Shown here: positions 1 through 12,000 of the stretch, one piece after another
Position numbering within the stretch: the first letter of the stretch is position 1
Layout: each line of letters begins with the position of its first letter
Origin: Lophium mytilinum
Lineage: Eukaryota; Ascomycota; Dothideomycetes; Mytilinidiales; Mytilinidiaceae
Length of the DNA stretch: 64,000 nt
NCBI GenBank assembly: GCA_010093605.1
Contig: MU004184.1
Location: 1,507,897 to 1,571,896, forward strand
Direction: 5' to 3'
The notes under the pieces: model-generated
Database searches by the model: none
The model's input: the letters and a program-made list of their open reading frames with translations, nothing else
What the model was told of the DNA's origin: nothing
Program-made: the position numbers and the translations under genes

Positions 1-325
1 CTCCGTAAGCTTGATTCTGCGGAGGCGGTCGTCCCATCTGTCCATTCACATCGCCGTAGCCACCCTGGTATTGCTGGCGCTGCGGAGGAGGCCGCTGTGC
101 TGCCATGTTTCCATTTCCCCAGCCTTGCGCCTGTCGCGGGTCCGCGTAGCCCTGCTGATATCCATCATCCCAACCGGCGTCCTGTCCCTGATCGTAGCCA
201 TCGTACTGGTCGTTCTGATTGCCGTAGCCCGCGGGCTGTCGTCCTTGCGGTGGTCCTTGCGGAGGTCCTTGATTATAATACTGTCGCGGGGGCGGCTGGT
301 ATTGTGAATGTTGATCGTACGCCAT
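1..325 (-). CDS. N-terminus of a Q/G/P-rich low-complexity protein (partial)
   Basis: Reading the minus strand from ATG at 325-323 gives an open frame of about 108 codons that runs off the left edge. It begins MAYDQHSQYQPPP and continues with Gln, Gly, Pro, Tyr and Asp repeats (QGPPQGPPQG, GYDQGQDAGWDDGY), typical of a disordered N-terminal tail. No folded domain is reached before the edge, so no function can be given. The bias to Q/G/Y/P codons and the lack of stops support real coding. The gene is divergent from CBP4, about 1.06 kb away. Family unrecognised. Confidence 0.6.
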   Translation of the reverse strand, partial: MAYDQHSQYQPPPRQYYNQGPPQGPPQGRQPAGYGNQNDQYDGYDQGQDAGWDDGYQQGYADPRQAQGWGNGNMAAQRPPPQRQQYQGGYGDVNGQMGRPPPQNQAYG

Positions 326-1387
326 GGCGCTGGCTACGTTTACTAGCGCGTCCGTCTGCGATTCTCAACGCGCTGCGAAGGTCGTGTTTGAGGAGAGCTC
401 TGCGGCGGGCGGAGCCATACACGACGACGACGCACCAATGCGCACAGGCAGTTCGGGGCGGCCAGAAATAGCAGGGTGGAGACAATTGCAATAGGAGGCG
501 TCCGGGGTAAGCAGCGAAGTTAGGAGCTCGAGAGCGGCACCACGGGTCGCAAGCAGCACTCCAAGCAGAGTTTGGAGTGGTGGTCGATGCTGAGCGCAAT
601 TGTGGGCCTTAAGAAGACAGATTATGAAAGAGAGATGGTGACCAGCACCGCGTCAAAGGGAATGCTCCAGGTTGCGGGCGCAGCGGGAGCTCTAGAAGGC
701 CCCCAGCAGCTGATGACGGCCCAGGGAGGGTTCACGACGTCCAACGTCCTTGAAACCGAAACGCCACAGGGATCGGCGGTATGCCGCAGCCACTGGGAGG
801 GCCAAGACAGGGGCCGCCGACGTTGGAGAGGGAGCGCTTTTCGGGAACAGCGTGGCCGATGGAGCCCAGATGCGCCCTGCCCGTTGGTCGACGTGCAGGA
901 GATTCGCGTTGATGCGGATAGATTGGATGCCCTTCAGCCCCCGGAGTCAGTACTCGCTGGCTACATGTAATCGCGACACAGAGCAGCAGGGCGTGAGCGT
1001 TTCAGCTGGGCGCGTCACGATGCCAATCGAGCGGGATGGGCAATGCTGCATGTCACAGGCCGTTGAGCCGCGACGCCAGCGCCCAATACGAAGCAATGTG
1101 GTGCAAGGCCAATAGGAGTCGTGAATTTCGAAGACGTTACTTACTGTGGCGCAGGCATCACTCGCCACAGCTGCACCGCCACGATCCGATCCGCGTCCAT
1201 CTCATGGCGTCGTTCTTTTGCCTCCACTTACCGCACCAGCAATCATCACCTCGGCCCTTCAACTCCGCTGCAGCAATTGGCATTTCGATCTACACTGTCC
1301 CTAGAATAGATCATCGTGTCCCGGACTCAAGCTTTTCCCAGTTCCTCCAGCATCATTCCTTGCGTCGGAACCTGACCGTCCGCCAAC
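326..1387. other. Divergent intergenic region, no gene seen
   Basis: This holds the upstream regions of the Q/G-rich gene (-) and CBP4 (+). Several open frames of 60-140 codons overlap here on both strands, but none has recognisable domain content or consistent composition. No tRNA or repeat was seen. Confidence 0.5.
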
Positions 1388-1927
1388 ATGGTGAACCCCA
1401 TGACCACGGTCAAGATGGTCGCGTCGTAAGTCCCTATACGCAAAATCCATCTAGTCCCTCTTAAATATACACAGCCTTCTTTACTGACGTGCTCAAGTGG
1501 CTTGATCATGTGTATTGGCGGTCCAGCATTAGTGATGTGGGTAACGCCGACAGAAGAAGAGCTATTCCTGGTCAGCACATCTACTCCAGAAAAAAGATCC
1601 CTAGACCGTCATATTGATATCTTCCCAGAGGTACAATCCGGAGCTCCAGAAACGCTCGTTGGAAAACCGGCGGGAGAAGCAGGAAGATTTCGACCAGTTC
1701 GTCAACAATCTGAAAGAGTACTCGAAATCAGACAAACCAAGTATGCCCTCATCTCTCTCGGACTTTTGGAGACAGATTTTCTAATTCACGTTTCAGTCTG
1801 GGCAGTGCAGAAAGAGGTAGATGAACAGAACCGCCGGACTGCCGCTGCGAAGTTGAGGAACGACCAGAGCGAACTCGCTGCTGAAGCGGAGAGACGGCGC
1901 CAAGAGATCAGATCAAGCGCTGCATGA
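1388..1927 (+). CDS. CBP4: CBP4, assembly factor for mitochondrial cytochrome bc1 complex
   Basis: Four exons are inferred: 1388-1425, 1498-1570, 1629-1740 and 1797-1927, giving 117 aa. The protein starts [13 protein letters not shown], has one hydrophobic segment ([15 protein letters not shown], about residues 13-28), then [20 protein letters not shown] and a charged helical tail. This order is diagnostic of fungal CBP4, a small inner-membrane protein that stabilises cytochrome b with Cbp3/Cbp6 during complex III assembly. Length fits the family. Splice sites are GT-AG; the second donor, gtcagc, is weak but keeps frame and restores the conserved RYNPELQ motif. Introns are 56-72 nt. Confidence 0.92.
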
Positions 1928-2336
1928 CCTGTGCTGAAACGACTATTTGTATAGTATGCTTTGTATCATAGACTTCGTCTTCCTTGCGCTGAGGCCATGG
2001 AATAATATCACTGACTGACAGCAACCTCTCCGTGATAATTTGTGATAGCACAGTGCTGAACTTTAAGTATGGGCGCACGGATATAGCTGTGCTTGGGGTC
2101 GAGATTGCTCACTCGACACCACTGTCAGGGGTGGCCCAACTGCGAGGTGGCTACTATCTAGAGAAGCTGCCCAGTTTACAAGACATCAAACGCCCCATTA
2201 CTTCTATAAACTCCAAAGCGTACTAGGGCACCTCAAGTAGTGGTAGACACAGGTTCACAGTCTTATGGCAAGGCACTATATTGCATCGCTTGGTTCCGGA
2301 TTACCATTATCAACAACTACTTGCTTCATCTGTCGC
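1928..2336. other. Convergent intergenic region
   Basis: This 409 bp lies between the 3' ends of CBP4 (+) and the dienelactone hydrolase gene (-). A 64-codon frame at 2032-2226 has no recognisable content. It probably holds the two 3' UTRs. Confidence 0.5.
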
Positions 2337-3273
2337 CTACGCCAGGTACTTCTCAAACCACTTGATCCCCTGCTTCTCCGCCTGATCCATTGCTTGCTTG
2401 TCCTTCTCGTTCTGCCAATCTCCCCTCAATGCGAACCCATGCACCTGCCCCTCATACACCTCAACCTCACTCGCGCCCCCGTTCTTCTCCAGCACCTCCT
2501 TAATCTGCCCCACCGTCTTCTCGTCCAGCAAGCTATCTTTGCTCCCACACGCCAAACTCAACGGCTGCTTCACGCCCTCGAAATCTCCCGGTACAGCCAC
2601 CATACTCGGATGGCACGCATACGCCGCATCAAGCTTCAGCGCCGGATCCGTCTCATGCGCAGCCAAAATCGCATACCGCCCGCCCCAGCAGAAGCCGATG
2701 GCACCAACGTGGTCTGTACCGGGGATCTTGCGCACCTCGCGAATAAAGCCATCGATGATGGGTTTAGAGACAGCCTCGCGGTGTCTGAGGAGCCAAGGGC
2801 CGAGTGTTGCGCCGACCTTCGCGGTCGCCGCGGTCTTTTGGACGAGGGTGAGGTTCTCGCGCACTGGGAGCGGCGGCTCGACGTCTTGCAGGAACTCGAT
2901 GGGCAGGGAGTCGCCGTTATGCACGTCGGGGATGTAGGCCGTGAAGCCGGCTTTGGCGTAGTTGTCGGCGAGGAGCCGGACGTTGGGGAATTCCCAGCCA
3001 AAGACTGTGGCGGGGAATGTTTAGCGGGGCTTTGATTGCGGGAGGGGAATGGAAGTCTTACTGTCGACAATGAAGACGATGCTTTTGGCAGGTGAATTAG
3101 TGGAAGGTTCGGCGACGTAGGTCTGCAACCCGCCTATAGGAACATGTTAAGAAGATGTTTAGTTGAATTAGGGGAGGATTCTTTGTACCAATGGTTTGAA
3201 CTCTGCCTGCAGGCTTGCCTTCTTGCACTTTACCGGAGAGGCAGCACGAGCTAACTCCTACGCCTGTCGACAT
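2337..3273 (-). CDS. Dienelactone hydrolase family protein (alpha/beta hydrolase)
   Basis: Three exons on the minus strand: 3189-3273, 3062-3133 and 2337-3004, giving 274 aa. The start MSTGVGVSSCCLSGKVQEG is typical of fungal DLH proteins. The catalytic triad is visible: Cys158 in GFCWGG (nucleophile elbow), Asp209 in CGSKDSLLD and His241 in VHGFALRG. Family members hydrolyse dienelactone or other cyclic ester and thioester substrates in the cytosol; the substrate here is unknown. No signal peptide was seen. A 256-codon plus-strand frame over the same region is an antisense shadow. Confidence 0.9.
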
Positions 3274-3847
3274 CTTCAAATAGTAAGTAAGGTGGGTGTT
3301 GATTGAAGTTTTGTGGTAGTTTGTGAGGTGTAAGTAGGAAGATTTGATAGCATTTGAATTGCAGGTGTTGTTTAGATATAGGTTGCTAGTGGAGGGGCAC
3401 GTTGACGTATGTGTGCTGGTCAAGTGGAGGGAATATGCCCGCGGCCCACTGTTTGAGCTTCCAGGCTCTTCTTGGCTTTTGGAGCCGTAGCTTGACCATC
3501 AATGACTAGACTGTTGCATAAACACCGGCACATCGGGTTGCCATGCGATCCCGCGAGACATCTACGCTCGAGCAATTTCATTGGTGTTTGGTGATAATGG
3601 GAAGTTCGTGAGACATGACGTAATGCATATTTTCGGAGAATTTCTATTGAAAGCCGAGGTTGTCCGATTGCGGAAAGGCCTATTACAATGGAGTGCGCTT
3701 TCTTTCCATATTTTGGAAACTAAACTGAGATTCTGACCGCGTGGTATCTATATAGCTCACCTCCAACTCCGTCGCTATGCCCTATGAAAACTGGAACACT
3801 ACACAAAAGCGTTCTTACGATCAGCTCAGGGCTTCCCTATGAGCGAG
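3274..3847. other. Intergenic region between two minus-strand genes
   Basis: This spans 574 bp from the hydrolase start codon to the stop of the next minus-strand gene. It contains the hydrolase promoter and the 3' end of the membrane-protein gene. No further gene was seen. Confidence 0.5.
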
Positions 3848-5129
3848 TTAGCACAATTGAACATCTGTCGAGGTGACGGTATGGTGGTACTCACATTTGA
3901 CTTCCTCCCAATTAGCGTACTCATCGCGTAAACTAACTTGGACCCACTTCGTTGTGATGACAGCCCATATGCCTGCCCACACGAATGGGATGCACCAACC
4001 AAGCTACTGAAGTTAGTGGCGATATTCAGTATAGACCTGGTAATACTCACAACGTATGCAACGTCTTTATCAATAGTGAAAATAATGGCAGTGCAGACGG
4101 CCGATATGATGATGGCACCAAGGGCCCAGAAGAGCGTCAGTCTATGCAGCATCTGCCGGAACATATGACTGGCTTGATATCGGAGGTTCAAGCGTTGGCG
4201 AAACTCGGTTCCTCCAGAGCCATCTACAGCGCAAACGTCCTCGATGTATGCATATATTCCTGGTCGTAGAGGAGCACCCATGGGGAGGGATGAGATCCGG
4301 CACGGAGCCCTCATGCCGAAGAAACGTGCGATGTCAATGATCAGCAACTCGGTTCCGATAGCGAAGAACATAGTGGGTACGGGCATGGCGAGGAGTCTAA
4401 TTGGAGGGTGTTCTGGGACAGTGCCACTAAGAGGCTGTCAGCGAAGTCCATCATCAGCGCAAGGTGACAACATACACAATCAACTCGATCATGACGAAAA
4501 ACCACGCGACCGAGAGATTCCAGTGAAACCAGTCCAGCTATTGAAATGTTAGCATATTCAGTGCAGCCGAGGGAGTGCCGTACGTAGAAGCGTTGAGCGC
4601 CAATCACTCGGCAAGTGGACCCTTTCCTCCATAACCTATGGAAGCGCAGGAAATATTCGACGATCGAGACAGTGCCCAGTGCACCTGTGCTTATACTGAA
4701 GACTATCAAGACGTTAGCCGTTGCAGCATCGTCCCAGTGCATCCCTTACGTACCCGCGTTTGGCGACAAGCTCGTCCCATACCACAGCCCGAAGTATAGC
4801 GCGATTGGCATAGCAACGCAATCCAGAATAATGAGAGTCCAGAAGATGGCGATTGCCTTCTTCCGCGGACGCAGGGAATAGTTCAGGCCGGGTGGACGCG
4901 TGAAGTCGAGGTCTGTATAGACGATTTGGTTGTTAGGGAGGTGGTTCCGAACAGAAGGGGCCCGGCTTCCGGCGGGAGTATGTGAGGTAGAGGCATTGGC
5001 TGAAGGATTGACTGAGGTTGTTCCATCGTGAAGGGGGGCGGTATCGTCCTGTCCCGGTACCTGGAGGGTCGAGGCGTGAGGCACAGCGTCGGCGTGGTCG
5101 ACCGTCTCTATTGTGGCCGGCGAAGTCAT
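3848..5129 (-). CDS. Polytopic membrane protein of unknown function
   Basis: Five exons on the minus strand: 4750-5129, 4584-4695, 4476-4537, 4051-4426 and 3848-4003, giving 361 aa. The N-terminal ~95 residues (MTSPATIETVDHADAV...) are Ser/Thr/Pro-rich and probably cytosolic. After the basic stretch SLRPRKKA come about six to seven hydrophobic segments, including IAIFWTLIILDCVAMPIALY, WFFVMIELIVG, TMFFAIGTELLIIDIARFF, ALGAIIISAVCTAIIFTI and IPFVWAGIWAVI. A Pezizomycotina-specific uncharacterised family is likely; I do not recognise a transporter signature. An in-frame extension to an ATG at 5333 is possible, but the start at 5129 gives the more typical N-terminus. Confidence 0.8.
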
Positions 5130-5513
5130 TGCGGCAGCATCAATGAAGGATTTGCATGTACAAAGGGGGCGACTTTGAAGTATACAGCGAGCGTGAAGCG
5201 GTGTCGGATGGCGGCGGATATAATGCCTGCGGGTGAGGTCGAACGGCAGTGGTGAGAGCAGTGAGCGGAAAGATACTGCAAGCGCAACCTTCAGTAAGCG
5301 GACGCGCGAGATGATGAATGCATGCTGGCACACGCAGAGACGGGATTGGCACGTCCCAGGTGTGATCCCCTAGCGATGACGTCCGCTGGGCTTGGAGCCA
5401 AGCAGCCAAGCCGCCCCCATCTCTCACCACCGTCACCCTTCACGCCGCCTGCTGGGCCTACGGAACCACTATCAACCTACCCTGGACACCTTCACATGGA
5501 CATGTAGCACACC
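5130..5513. other. Divergent promoter region, membrane protein / lipase
   Basis: These 384 bp separate the start codons of the membrane protein (-) and the lipase (+). No additional gene was seen. Confidence 0.5.
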
Positions 5514-6741
5514 ATGCGAAGTGCAGCAGCCATGCGCTCCACCATCCTCCTACTCTCCGCTGCCGCTGTCGCCCTGGCGGTGCCGGCGCAGCCTCAGACA
5601 CCGCTTGCGCAGGCCGCAAGCAGCAACCACTCCTCCATTTCTGACCACCTCTTCGTCGAGCTGGAAGAGCTCGCGCGCGTTGTCGATATCGCCTACTGCG
5701 TGGGGACCGCCGGCTTAGGCATCCAGAAGCCGTTCGAGTGCGCCAGTAGATGTGGCGAGTTTAAGAACTTCGAGCTGGTTACCGTAGGCACCTCGCCAGC
5801 AGCATCTGCAAAAGTACAAGTAGCTAACGTAGATCTAGACTTGGAACACGGGGCCTCTGCTATCCGACTCCTGCGGCTATATCGCGCTATCACATCCTCC
5901 CTCAGCTCCTCGCATTCTTCTCGCCTTCCGTGGAACCTACTCCATCGCCAATACTATTATCGACCTCTCTACGATCCCTCAGGAATACGTACCGTATCCT
6001 GGGGACGATGACGACGACACGGAAGACTCCGACTTCGTCGACCCCAAGGTTAGACCTGACGAAGACACTCCTCCGCCGGCCGACCCTCCGAAGTGCACAA
6101 ACTGCACAGTCCACACAGGATTTTATACTTCTTGGCTACATACGAGAAAAGAGGTTCTACCACACCTAACTGAGGCTATCAACAACTACCCTAACTACAC
6201 CCTTACCCTGGTTGGGCACTCCCTCGGAGGTGCGGTTGCTGCCTTAGCTGGTCTGGATTTTGAAGCTCGAGGCTGGGACCCGCATGTCACTACGTTTGGT
6301 GAACCCCGCGTAGGGAATAAGGAATTCATGAAATACATTAATAATCGTTTCGATGTTGCGAACGTCACTCCCACTCAGAACGACACCACTAGTAAATACC
6401 GCCGGGTGACCCATCAAGGAGACCCGGTACCGCTATTACCCCTGGACGAATGGGGTTATAAAATGCACAGCGAGGAGCTATTTATCAAGAAGTGGGAGCT
6501 GCCGCCAACTACCGAAGACATCCAGCATTGCAACGGAGACGATGACCCCGCATGTATTGCGGGTGACGAGGCTGAGAATCCTTCCTGGGGTGTTCCTGCC
6601 AGATTCAAGCTCTGGCAGCTGTTCTTCGCGCATCGAGATTACTTCTGGAGGCTGGGTCTCTGTGTTCCGGGGGGCGATCCCAAGGACTGGTATCGCAAAT
6701 ATCCGCATCTTGGCGGTGACGTCGAGACACCCGAGCTTTAA
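5514..6741 (+). CDS. Secreted class 3 (Lipase_3) lipase
   Basis: Two exons, 5514-5783 and 5839-6741, giving 390 aa. The N-terminus (MRSAAAMRSTILLLSAAAVALAVPAQ) is a signal peptide; an alternative ATG lies six codons downstream. The lipase core shows the nucleophile elbow VGHSLGGAVAAL (Ser218), the acid in THQGDPVPLLP (Asp285) and the base in GYKMHSEELFI (His300). An oxyanion segment ILLAFRGT precedes it. An acidic insert (GDDDDDTEDSDFVD, about residues 145-158) and several Cys pairs (CTNC, CNGDDDPAC) fit an extracellular enzyme. It would hydrolyse acylglycerols outside the cell. Confidence 0.92.
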
Positions 6742-7182
6742 GGCTTGAGCGCATTTGATCAACTTGTTTGGGTGCAAACGGCGTTTGGGACCAAAACTAA
6801 TAACGGCTTTCCGATTTCGGCGTCTCCTGCGTAGTAGGTATTTAGGCGTCACTACACACGACATCCTCTTTTTCTCTTTTTCCTATTCCTACTGTAGCAC
6901 ATGATTGTAAATATGGAACGCCGAGTATATATATCAAAAGCCGCAACCGCCACGAAGCAGGATTATCAGTTTTTGACTTCTCAGCTCCCTTCACTATATG
7001 TTCAGTGAAGAGACCTGGTTACGATGCCACTCAGGGCAACATTACAATGCCACGTCCTTTGCCGACGTAGCCAGCGTATATTATTACCCAGCAACATGTT
7101 CCTCAAGCTTTGCCTCTTTTTCATCAATCGCTTCCTTCAAGTCATCGAAACAGCTCCAAACACAACCTAAAAAGATCCAAGC
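6742..7182. other. Intergenic region upstream of RING gene
   Basis: These 441 bp hold the lipase 3' UTR and the promoter of the RING gene. AT-rich, TATA-like runs occur near 6926. No gene was seen. Confidence 0.5.
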
Positions 7183-8184
7183 ATGACAAAGTACGAAGAC
7201 TTCCTATCCACCGACATAGTCGACTTAGACATCGAAACCCTCCCAGACGACGACCAATTCTGCGGCATCTGCCGCTTCCCCTACGAACCAAACGCTTCCA
7301 ACACCGTCCCCGAAGACATCGATACCGACAACCTAGCATGCCTTCGCGAGCTGCCTTGGACATCAACGTATGCGCACGGAGACGCCGTACTGCTACCATG
7401 CAACCACCATTTCGACGCCGAGTGCCTCCTTCGCGCCACCGAAATCGGGAACACAAACCTATGCCCACTATGCCGATGCGTGCTGTTCCTCCCACCGTTT
7501 GGAATGCGCCTCGACAGTGCCGAAAACCCGATGGCACTCTACGGCGATCTATTGGCCCTCAACGCGTTGCCCACAAGGGTTTTCCTCATGGAGAGGCCAT
7601 CGGCGGAGCCAGATCGTAGCGAAATGATGAAGGTGTACGCGCACAGTATGACAGGCCGTTTGCTCGAGATGATGGCCGAGGTCGCGGAGCGTTTCGATCG
7701 AACAGGAAGTCCGAAAGCGTCGTGGACACAAGCTGAGAAGGACGTTGCGCGCGTTCTTCTACGGCGCGCGTTCGTGGTGCCGCATGACTTAGGAGTAGAG
7801 AGCCGCCGGGCGTTGAGAGCGACACCATGGCTGCCGCCCTTTCTCCGGTTTCTGGCGGACGCCCGCGTTTACAGGCAGTTTAATCGCTGGAGCAGCGTGC
7901 TGAGGCGGTTGAATGAGAGCTGCAAGACGCCACGGGAGTTGCTTGAAGCGCTCAATGAGGTTATATTGCAGCCGCTGCATGATGGGCTATTTAATACGCC
8001 ACGGTTTCATAGGTGGGCGGCTTTGACGACTCGGTTTTTTGTTAGTTGGCACGTCGAGCAGCAGTCGTTTACGAATGAGGAGGTTTTGAGGTTGGCGAAT
8101 CTTATAGCACAGACAAGGGGGTCGGGGCCTTGGGGGGATATTGGGGAGTATGAGCAGTTGTTGAGGTGGTATGCGTGTATATAG
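7183..8184 (+). CDS. RING-type zinc finger protein, possible E3 ubiquitin ligase
   Basis: A single-exon gene of 333 aa starting MTKYEDFLSTDIVDLDIE. Near the N-terminus it has a RING: C27-x2-C30 (CGIC), a 40-residue spacer containing a disordered acidic segment, PCNHHFDAECL, then CPLC. In the middle pair the usual C-G-H-x-F-H-x2-C reads C-N-H-H-F-D-A-E-C, so the usual His ligand is replaced by Asp. The remaining ~240 residues are helical and unrecognised. A role as ubiquitin ligase is inferred from the fold only. Confidence 0.82.
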   Translation: MTKYEDFLSTDIVDLDIETLPDDDQFCGICRFPYEPNASNTVPEDIDTDNLACLRELPWTSTYAHGDAVLLPCNHHFDAECLLRATEIGNTNLCPLCRCVLFLPPFGMRLDSAENPMALYGDLLALNALPTRVFLMERPSAEPDRSEMMKVYAHSMTGRLLEMMAEVAERFDRTGSPKASWTQAEKDVARVLLRRAFVVPHDLGVESRRALRATPWLPPFLRFLADARVYRQFNRWSSVLRRLNESCKTPRELLEALNEVILQPLHDGLFNTPRFHRWAALTTRFFVSWHVEQQSFTNEEVLRLANLIAQTRGSGPWGDIGEYEQLLRWYACI

Positions 8185-8560
8185 ATTCTGTAAAGCTTCT
8201 GTTATGACTACCAAACCATTAGCATATGTACGCTTTCCCGCCACTGTCGAAGGTACCTCGACGTCATTTGGGAAGCGGAACGACAGCAGTATGTTCAACG
8301 CAAGATGGCGAACCTATCTCACGCAGAAACAAAAGCGCATACGCACAGGTGTACACGAGCTCTTGTCGTAGTACTGTATTAATCGACTATATAAATATAT
8401 GTGAAAGAAGACCCCGAAATGTAGATTCATGAAACCAGGCCCGGTGCCAAAGACGTTTCCAGTCCAATTAGGCTCCACACGCCATGCGTCGGTGGTATTT
8501 AAACCCCAAAGATACGAAAGACAGAAGAAGAAGTTTCACAGGAGTTCGAGATCCCAAAGC
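8185..8560. other. Convergent intergenic region
   Basis: These 376 bp lie between the 3' ends of the RING gene (+) and the DUF3602 gene (-). No additional gene was seen. Confidence 0.5.
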
Positions 8561-9044
8561 TCACTTCTTGCTCAAACCCAAAATATCCTTGCCCTTCTCC
8601 AATAAGCTCTTGCGCTCTTCACTACCACCCCTCACTTTTGCGTTGTTCTCCCTCGCAACACGCGCCTCTTCCTCGCTCACAACAGCGACATTCGCAGCAC
8701 CGCCGCGGCCATAGTGGTGGGGGCCTTCGGGCTCGCGCTTGAGTGGGGCTTCTACGTCTTGGGCGAGTCTAGCTACCTCGGGGTGATTGGGGTCGTTTTT
8801 GGCAATGTTTCCGGAGCCGCCGCGGCCCGTGGTGTAGTGTTCCGATTTCAAGGTAGGGGTGGCGAGATCGGTGGGGCTTGTGAAGCTTTCGCGGCGCTCT
8901 TTGCCAATGTTTCCTGGGAGGGTTGTGAGCGGTTTGGTCGCCGCGGTTGGGTCAATGGAATCAAAACATACCAGCACCGCCTCGCCCGTGGGAGAAAGCA
9001 CGTTCGGTAGACCCCTGGCCGTCACTTGATGTTCGAAGAGCCAT
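8561..9044 (-). CDS. DUF3602 / PAR32-like protein with GRGGxGN repeats
   Basis: Two minus-strand exons, 8972-9044 and 8561-8913, giving 141 aa. The start MALRTSSDGQGSTERAFSHG leads into three copies of the family motif: GRGGAGNI (spanning the intron), GRGGSGNI and GRGGAANV. The intron lies exactly inside the first motif, and correct splicing restores it. The protein is otherwise hydrophilic and disordered. In budding yeast the relative Par32 is a phosphoprotein responsive to rapamycin that acts on ammonium transport; a similar signalling role is inference here. Confidence 0.85.
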
Positions 9045-12000
9045 ATTTTGCTGTGGTGGAAGATGAAGTAAGAGAATGATGTGGTTTATTGAGGCAAAGT
9101 AGAGAATTTGAAGATGTAGAAACTACTGTCGCTGTGAAGAAGATCTAGTAGAAGGCTGTTACTTATAACAGAAGAGGGGATGACAACAGATGGACAAAGA
9201 GCGGTACAGGATGACGCGAAAAGCCCAGCATATGTACTTTCCCAGTCCGAAGGTTCACTGCAAGCTTTTACCGCGACTACACACGCAAAAATTCGCAACG
9301 TGCCACGAGGACCGCTTCTACCCTCGACGTGACCACCTCGAGCGCGTCTGCCCAGACGTGCCGTCGGTGAAGGCTCTGCTCCCCGCCTGAGGAATCATGT
9401 AGCGTTGTTTGATCATGCTGGGCATCGTTGGCAAACCAGCGCTGCTTTCGGAATTCTAATAACGTAAAAGTGCACTGGCTCCGTCTTGGAATGCGTCGCC
9501 GCCGGCGCCCCGAGCATATGGGAATTAGGCAATGCATTCGAGCACGACATCCGGACTGGTCAGCGTGAGGGATGTTGTCATCTTGGGCTTCGGTGAGCTC
9601 GCAGGATGCATGCAAGAGAGAGTGCGGTCGAGTGGTGGTTATACAGACGATCTGGCGGAAGTATCGGAGAAGGTCGAAAAAAATGCAGGCACTGTCACAC
9701 GAGTCAGTGGCACAGATGTTTGAAAACACTATTCATGCTGGGATGGTTCCTCCAAGAAGTATACACAGACATAGCCTGGCAGGAGAGAGATTGTTATTCT
9801 CGCTTGCAATAATCTGGGGTTGATGCATGATTTACGTAAGGGCACTTGGCTGCAGGAGACCTCTCTTTCCATCTTCCAATCCAAGCACTTCCGTTTCTTC
9901 GATTCGAGCATGTACAAGTCTATCTACTCCCTATAGCGGACCTACAGCATGAACTCCGAGACGAGACTTCGGACTGTGGTGAGCTCCATCATCACGGCAG
10001 TCTGCTTCCCGTGTGTTGCTTTACTGTAGGTTCGGTATCCAGGAGCGGCTGTTCTAGATTGTAAACGCTCTATAAGATTCTACCAAAACTTCCATGCATG
10101 TCGCACAAAGGTCACCAAAGGTAGACCTGCTATTTTTGATACGGATTTGAGGTCACGTGCACTGTCACGTGCGACTACTGAATACTTACTAATCGGCTCG
10201 CTTGGCATGCCAATCTCTTATCGCTCCCAACACTTCATCATCATCTCAGACTCTTAAGTGAGTTGGGACATTTGCAAAGACGAGTTTCGATAGACTTGAT
10301 TAAATTCACGTGGTGTTGCCAAGATCCCCGCATTGCCGATTCCTTATTTTACAAAATCTAAACTTAAGAATTTCAAACGCCATTCTATCAGCAATCCTCC
10401 GACCGCAGCGAAAGATCATCCTAAGGCTTTCTGTCTGATCCATCCATCTATTCCTAAACACCTAGAAATACAGTTGTGCAAAAAGATGCGCAAGAGATAA
10501 CAGAAAACCTAGCCCAATCCAATAGTCCTACAGTCGACCCAAATCCCTTTCTACAAAAGTACCAGCCAGAATGCATCGCGGAACGCTTCGAGTAAGGACA
10601 AAAGGCACAAGAAATCCAAGGCCAAACACCGGAGATGTCGAAGAAAGAGCTGCGTAAAAGAAAGTCGTAGTGGTGGTAGCGACAGGTGTTGGATCCAGAT
10701 CAGCAACCGCGTCTATGGACCACGATGCTCCCAGATCGTATGACGTATAAAGCACTTGGGGTAGTCGGAGTGCTTTAGTGGACCGTCATCTTGTTCGATG
10801 CGTTCAGTTGTTGTTGGCTATGACTGGACGATCATCGACTCCCAGACTGTAGAGACAAGCTCTGGAAGAATAACTGAAGGATGTTAGAACTGGCTCAAAC
10901 TCGGATGCCTTTACGTGGAAGTCTTACAGTAGAAGGAGGGCTCTCTAACCTCCATCCCTAGGGTTGGGACCGCGGTGTGGGTTTGTTGTAGGAGTGGAGA
11001 AGCGCATATGAAGATGCAAGCCAGAGGCGGTCTTGTTGGGCGCCCCTCCGTCCTTGGGCTGGGGGTCCCCCGGGGCCCGTTGGGAGGCGTTGGATAGCAA
11101 TCGAGTCGACATGTTGCTTGAGTCGGAAGCGGGAGAGGCGTTTGCTAGTTTGGTATAAAGCAACGAAGATGCGGGTGAGGCGTAAGTCTTTATGCAGGTG
11201 GCTTCAAGGTAGCAGAAGGCAGTGGTAAGATGTTTTGATGGGCTGTGTGAGTAGATGGAGCTCAGGTTGGAAGTCAGGCCTCTCTATATACCTCCAGAAG
11301 ACATTATCGTGGCCATGCTGCCATACAGAAGGCAAAGGAAGGCGGCCTCAAACAAGGCTACTTTTGACCTAAAAGGGCGCGCGCCACCGCTCAATGTTAC
11401 AAAATTGAGCCTTACATTCTCCAGACAGTTGCCTTCTCGTTTTCAGGTTGGCCTGAAGCGGCGACTGGAAAGTCGTTTCGCCGGCGAACATTCACTCGCA
11501 GGCGCCTGATGCGGTATAGTGAGCCCCAGCCACCCGCCCCATTCTCCAGCGGCAGGCCGACGGTCAGTCACTGGGGGCCTTTGCGGCAAAATCCCCAGAG
11601 AACAACCTGCGACACCCTTCTAGAACCCTGGCGCATTGGGACAGCTGAAACTCGATTCACACCGCGGCCGCCGAACAGGTCACCGCGGAAGGGTGGTGCT
11701 GAGCTTGTGCTCGCGGTCAAGTGGGCTTAGTTGACAACTGGCGCTGGGCAGAGAGCCTTGGAGCCTCAGATGGAGGCTCTCCACCAGGCAGCGAACTGCT
11801 TGTGACCATTCAATGCCCCCATTAAAGTGTGGACTGCGGCAGTGCAAAAGCGGAGCACGAGAGGCTGTTGGCGAGGCGGCTTCTGCGCTCGAGGCGCCAG
11901 CGACGCAGGTACGGCACCCATCAACCAAACATATTATCATTGATTATAAAGCCCCCTGCGCACCTCGGCCAGGGAAGACTTGACGGGGCTTGCGGTTTGG

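Noticed and set aside
2265-3035. 256-codon plus-strand frame
   Set aside because: Antisense of the dienelactone hydrolase, whose catalytic triad is intact on the minus strand.
10818-11112. Two-exon minus-strand model of 68 aa starting MSTRLLSNASQRAPGD
   Set aside because: Frame closes correctly (exons 10950-11112 and 10818-10861), but the donor is weak and the peptide matches nothing I know; too little support to annotate.
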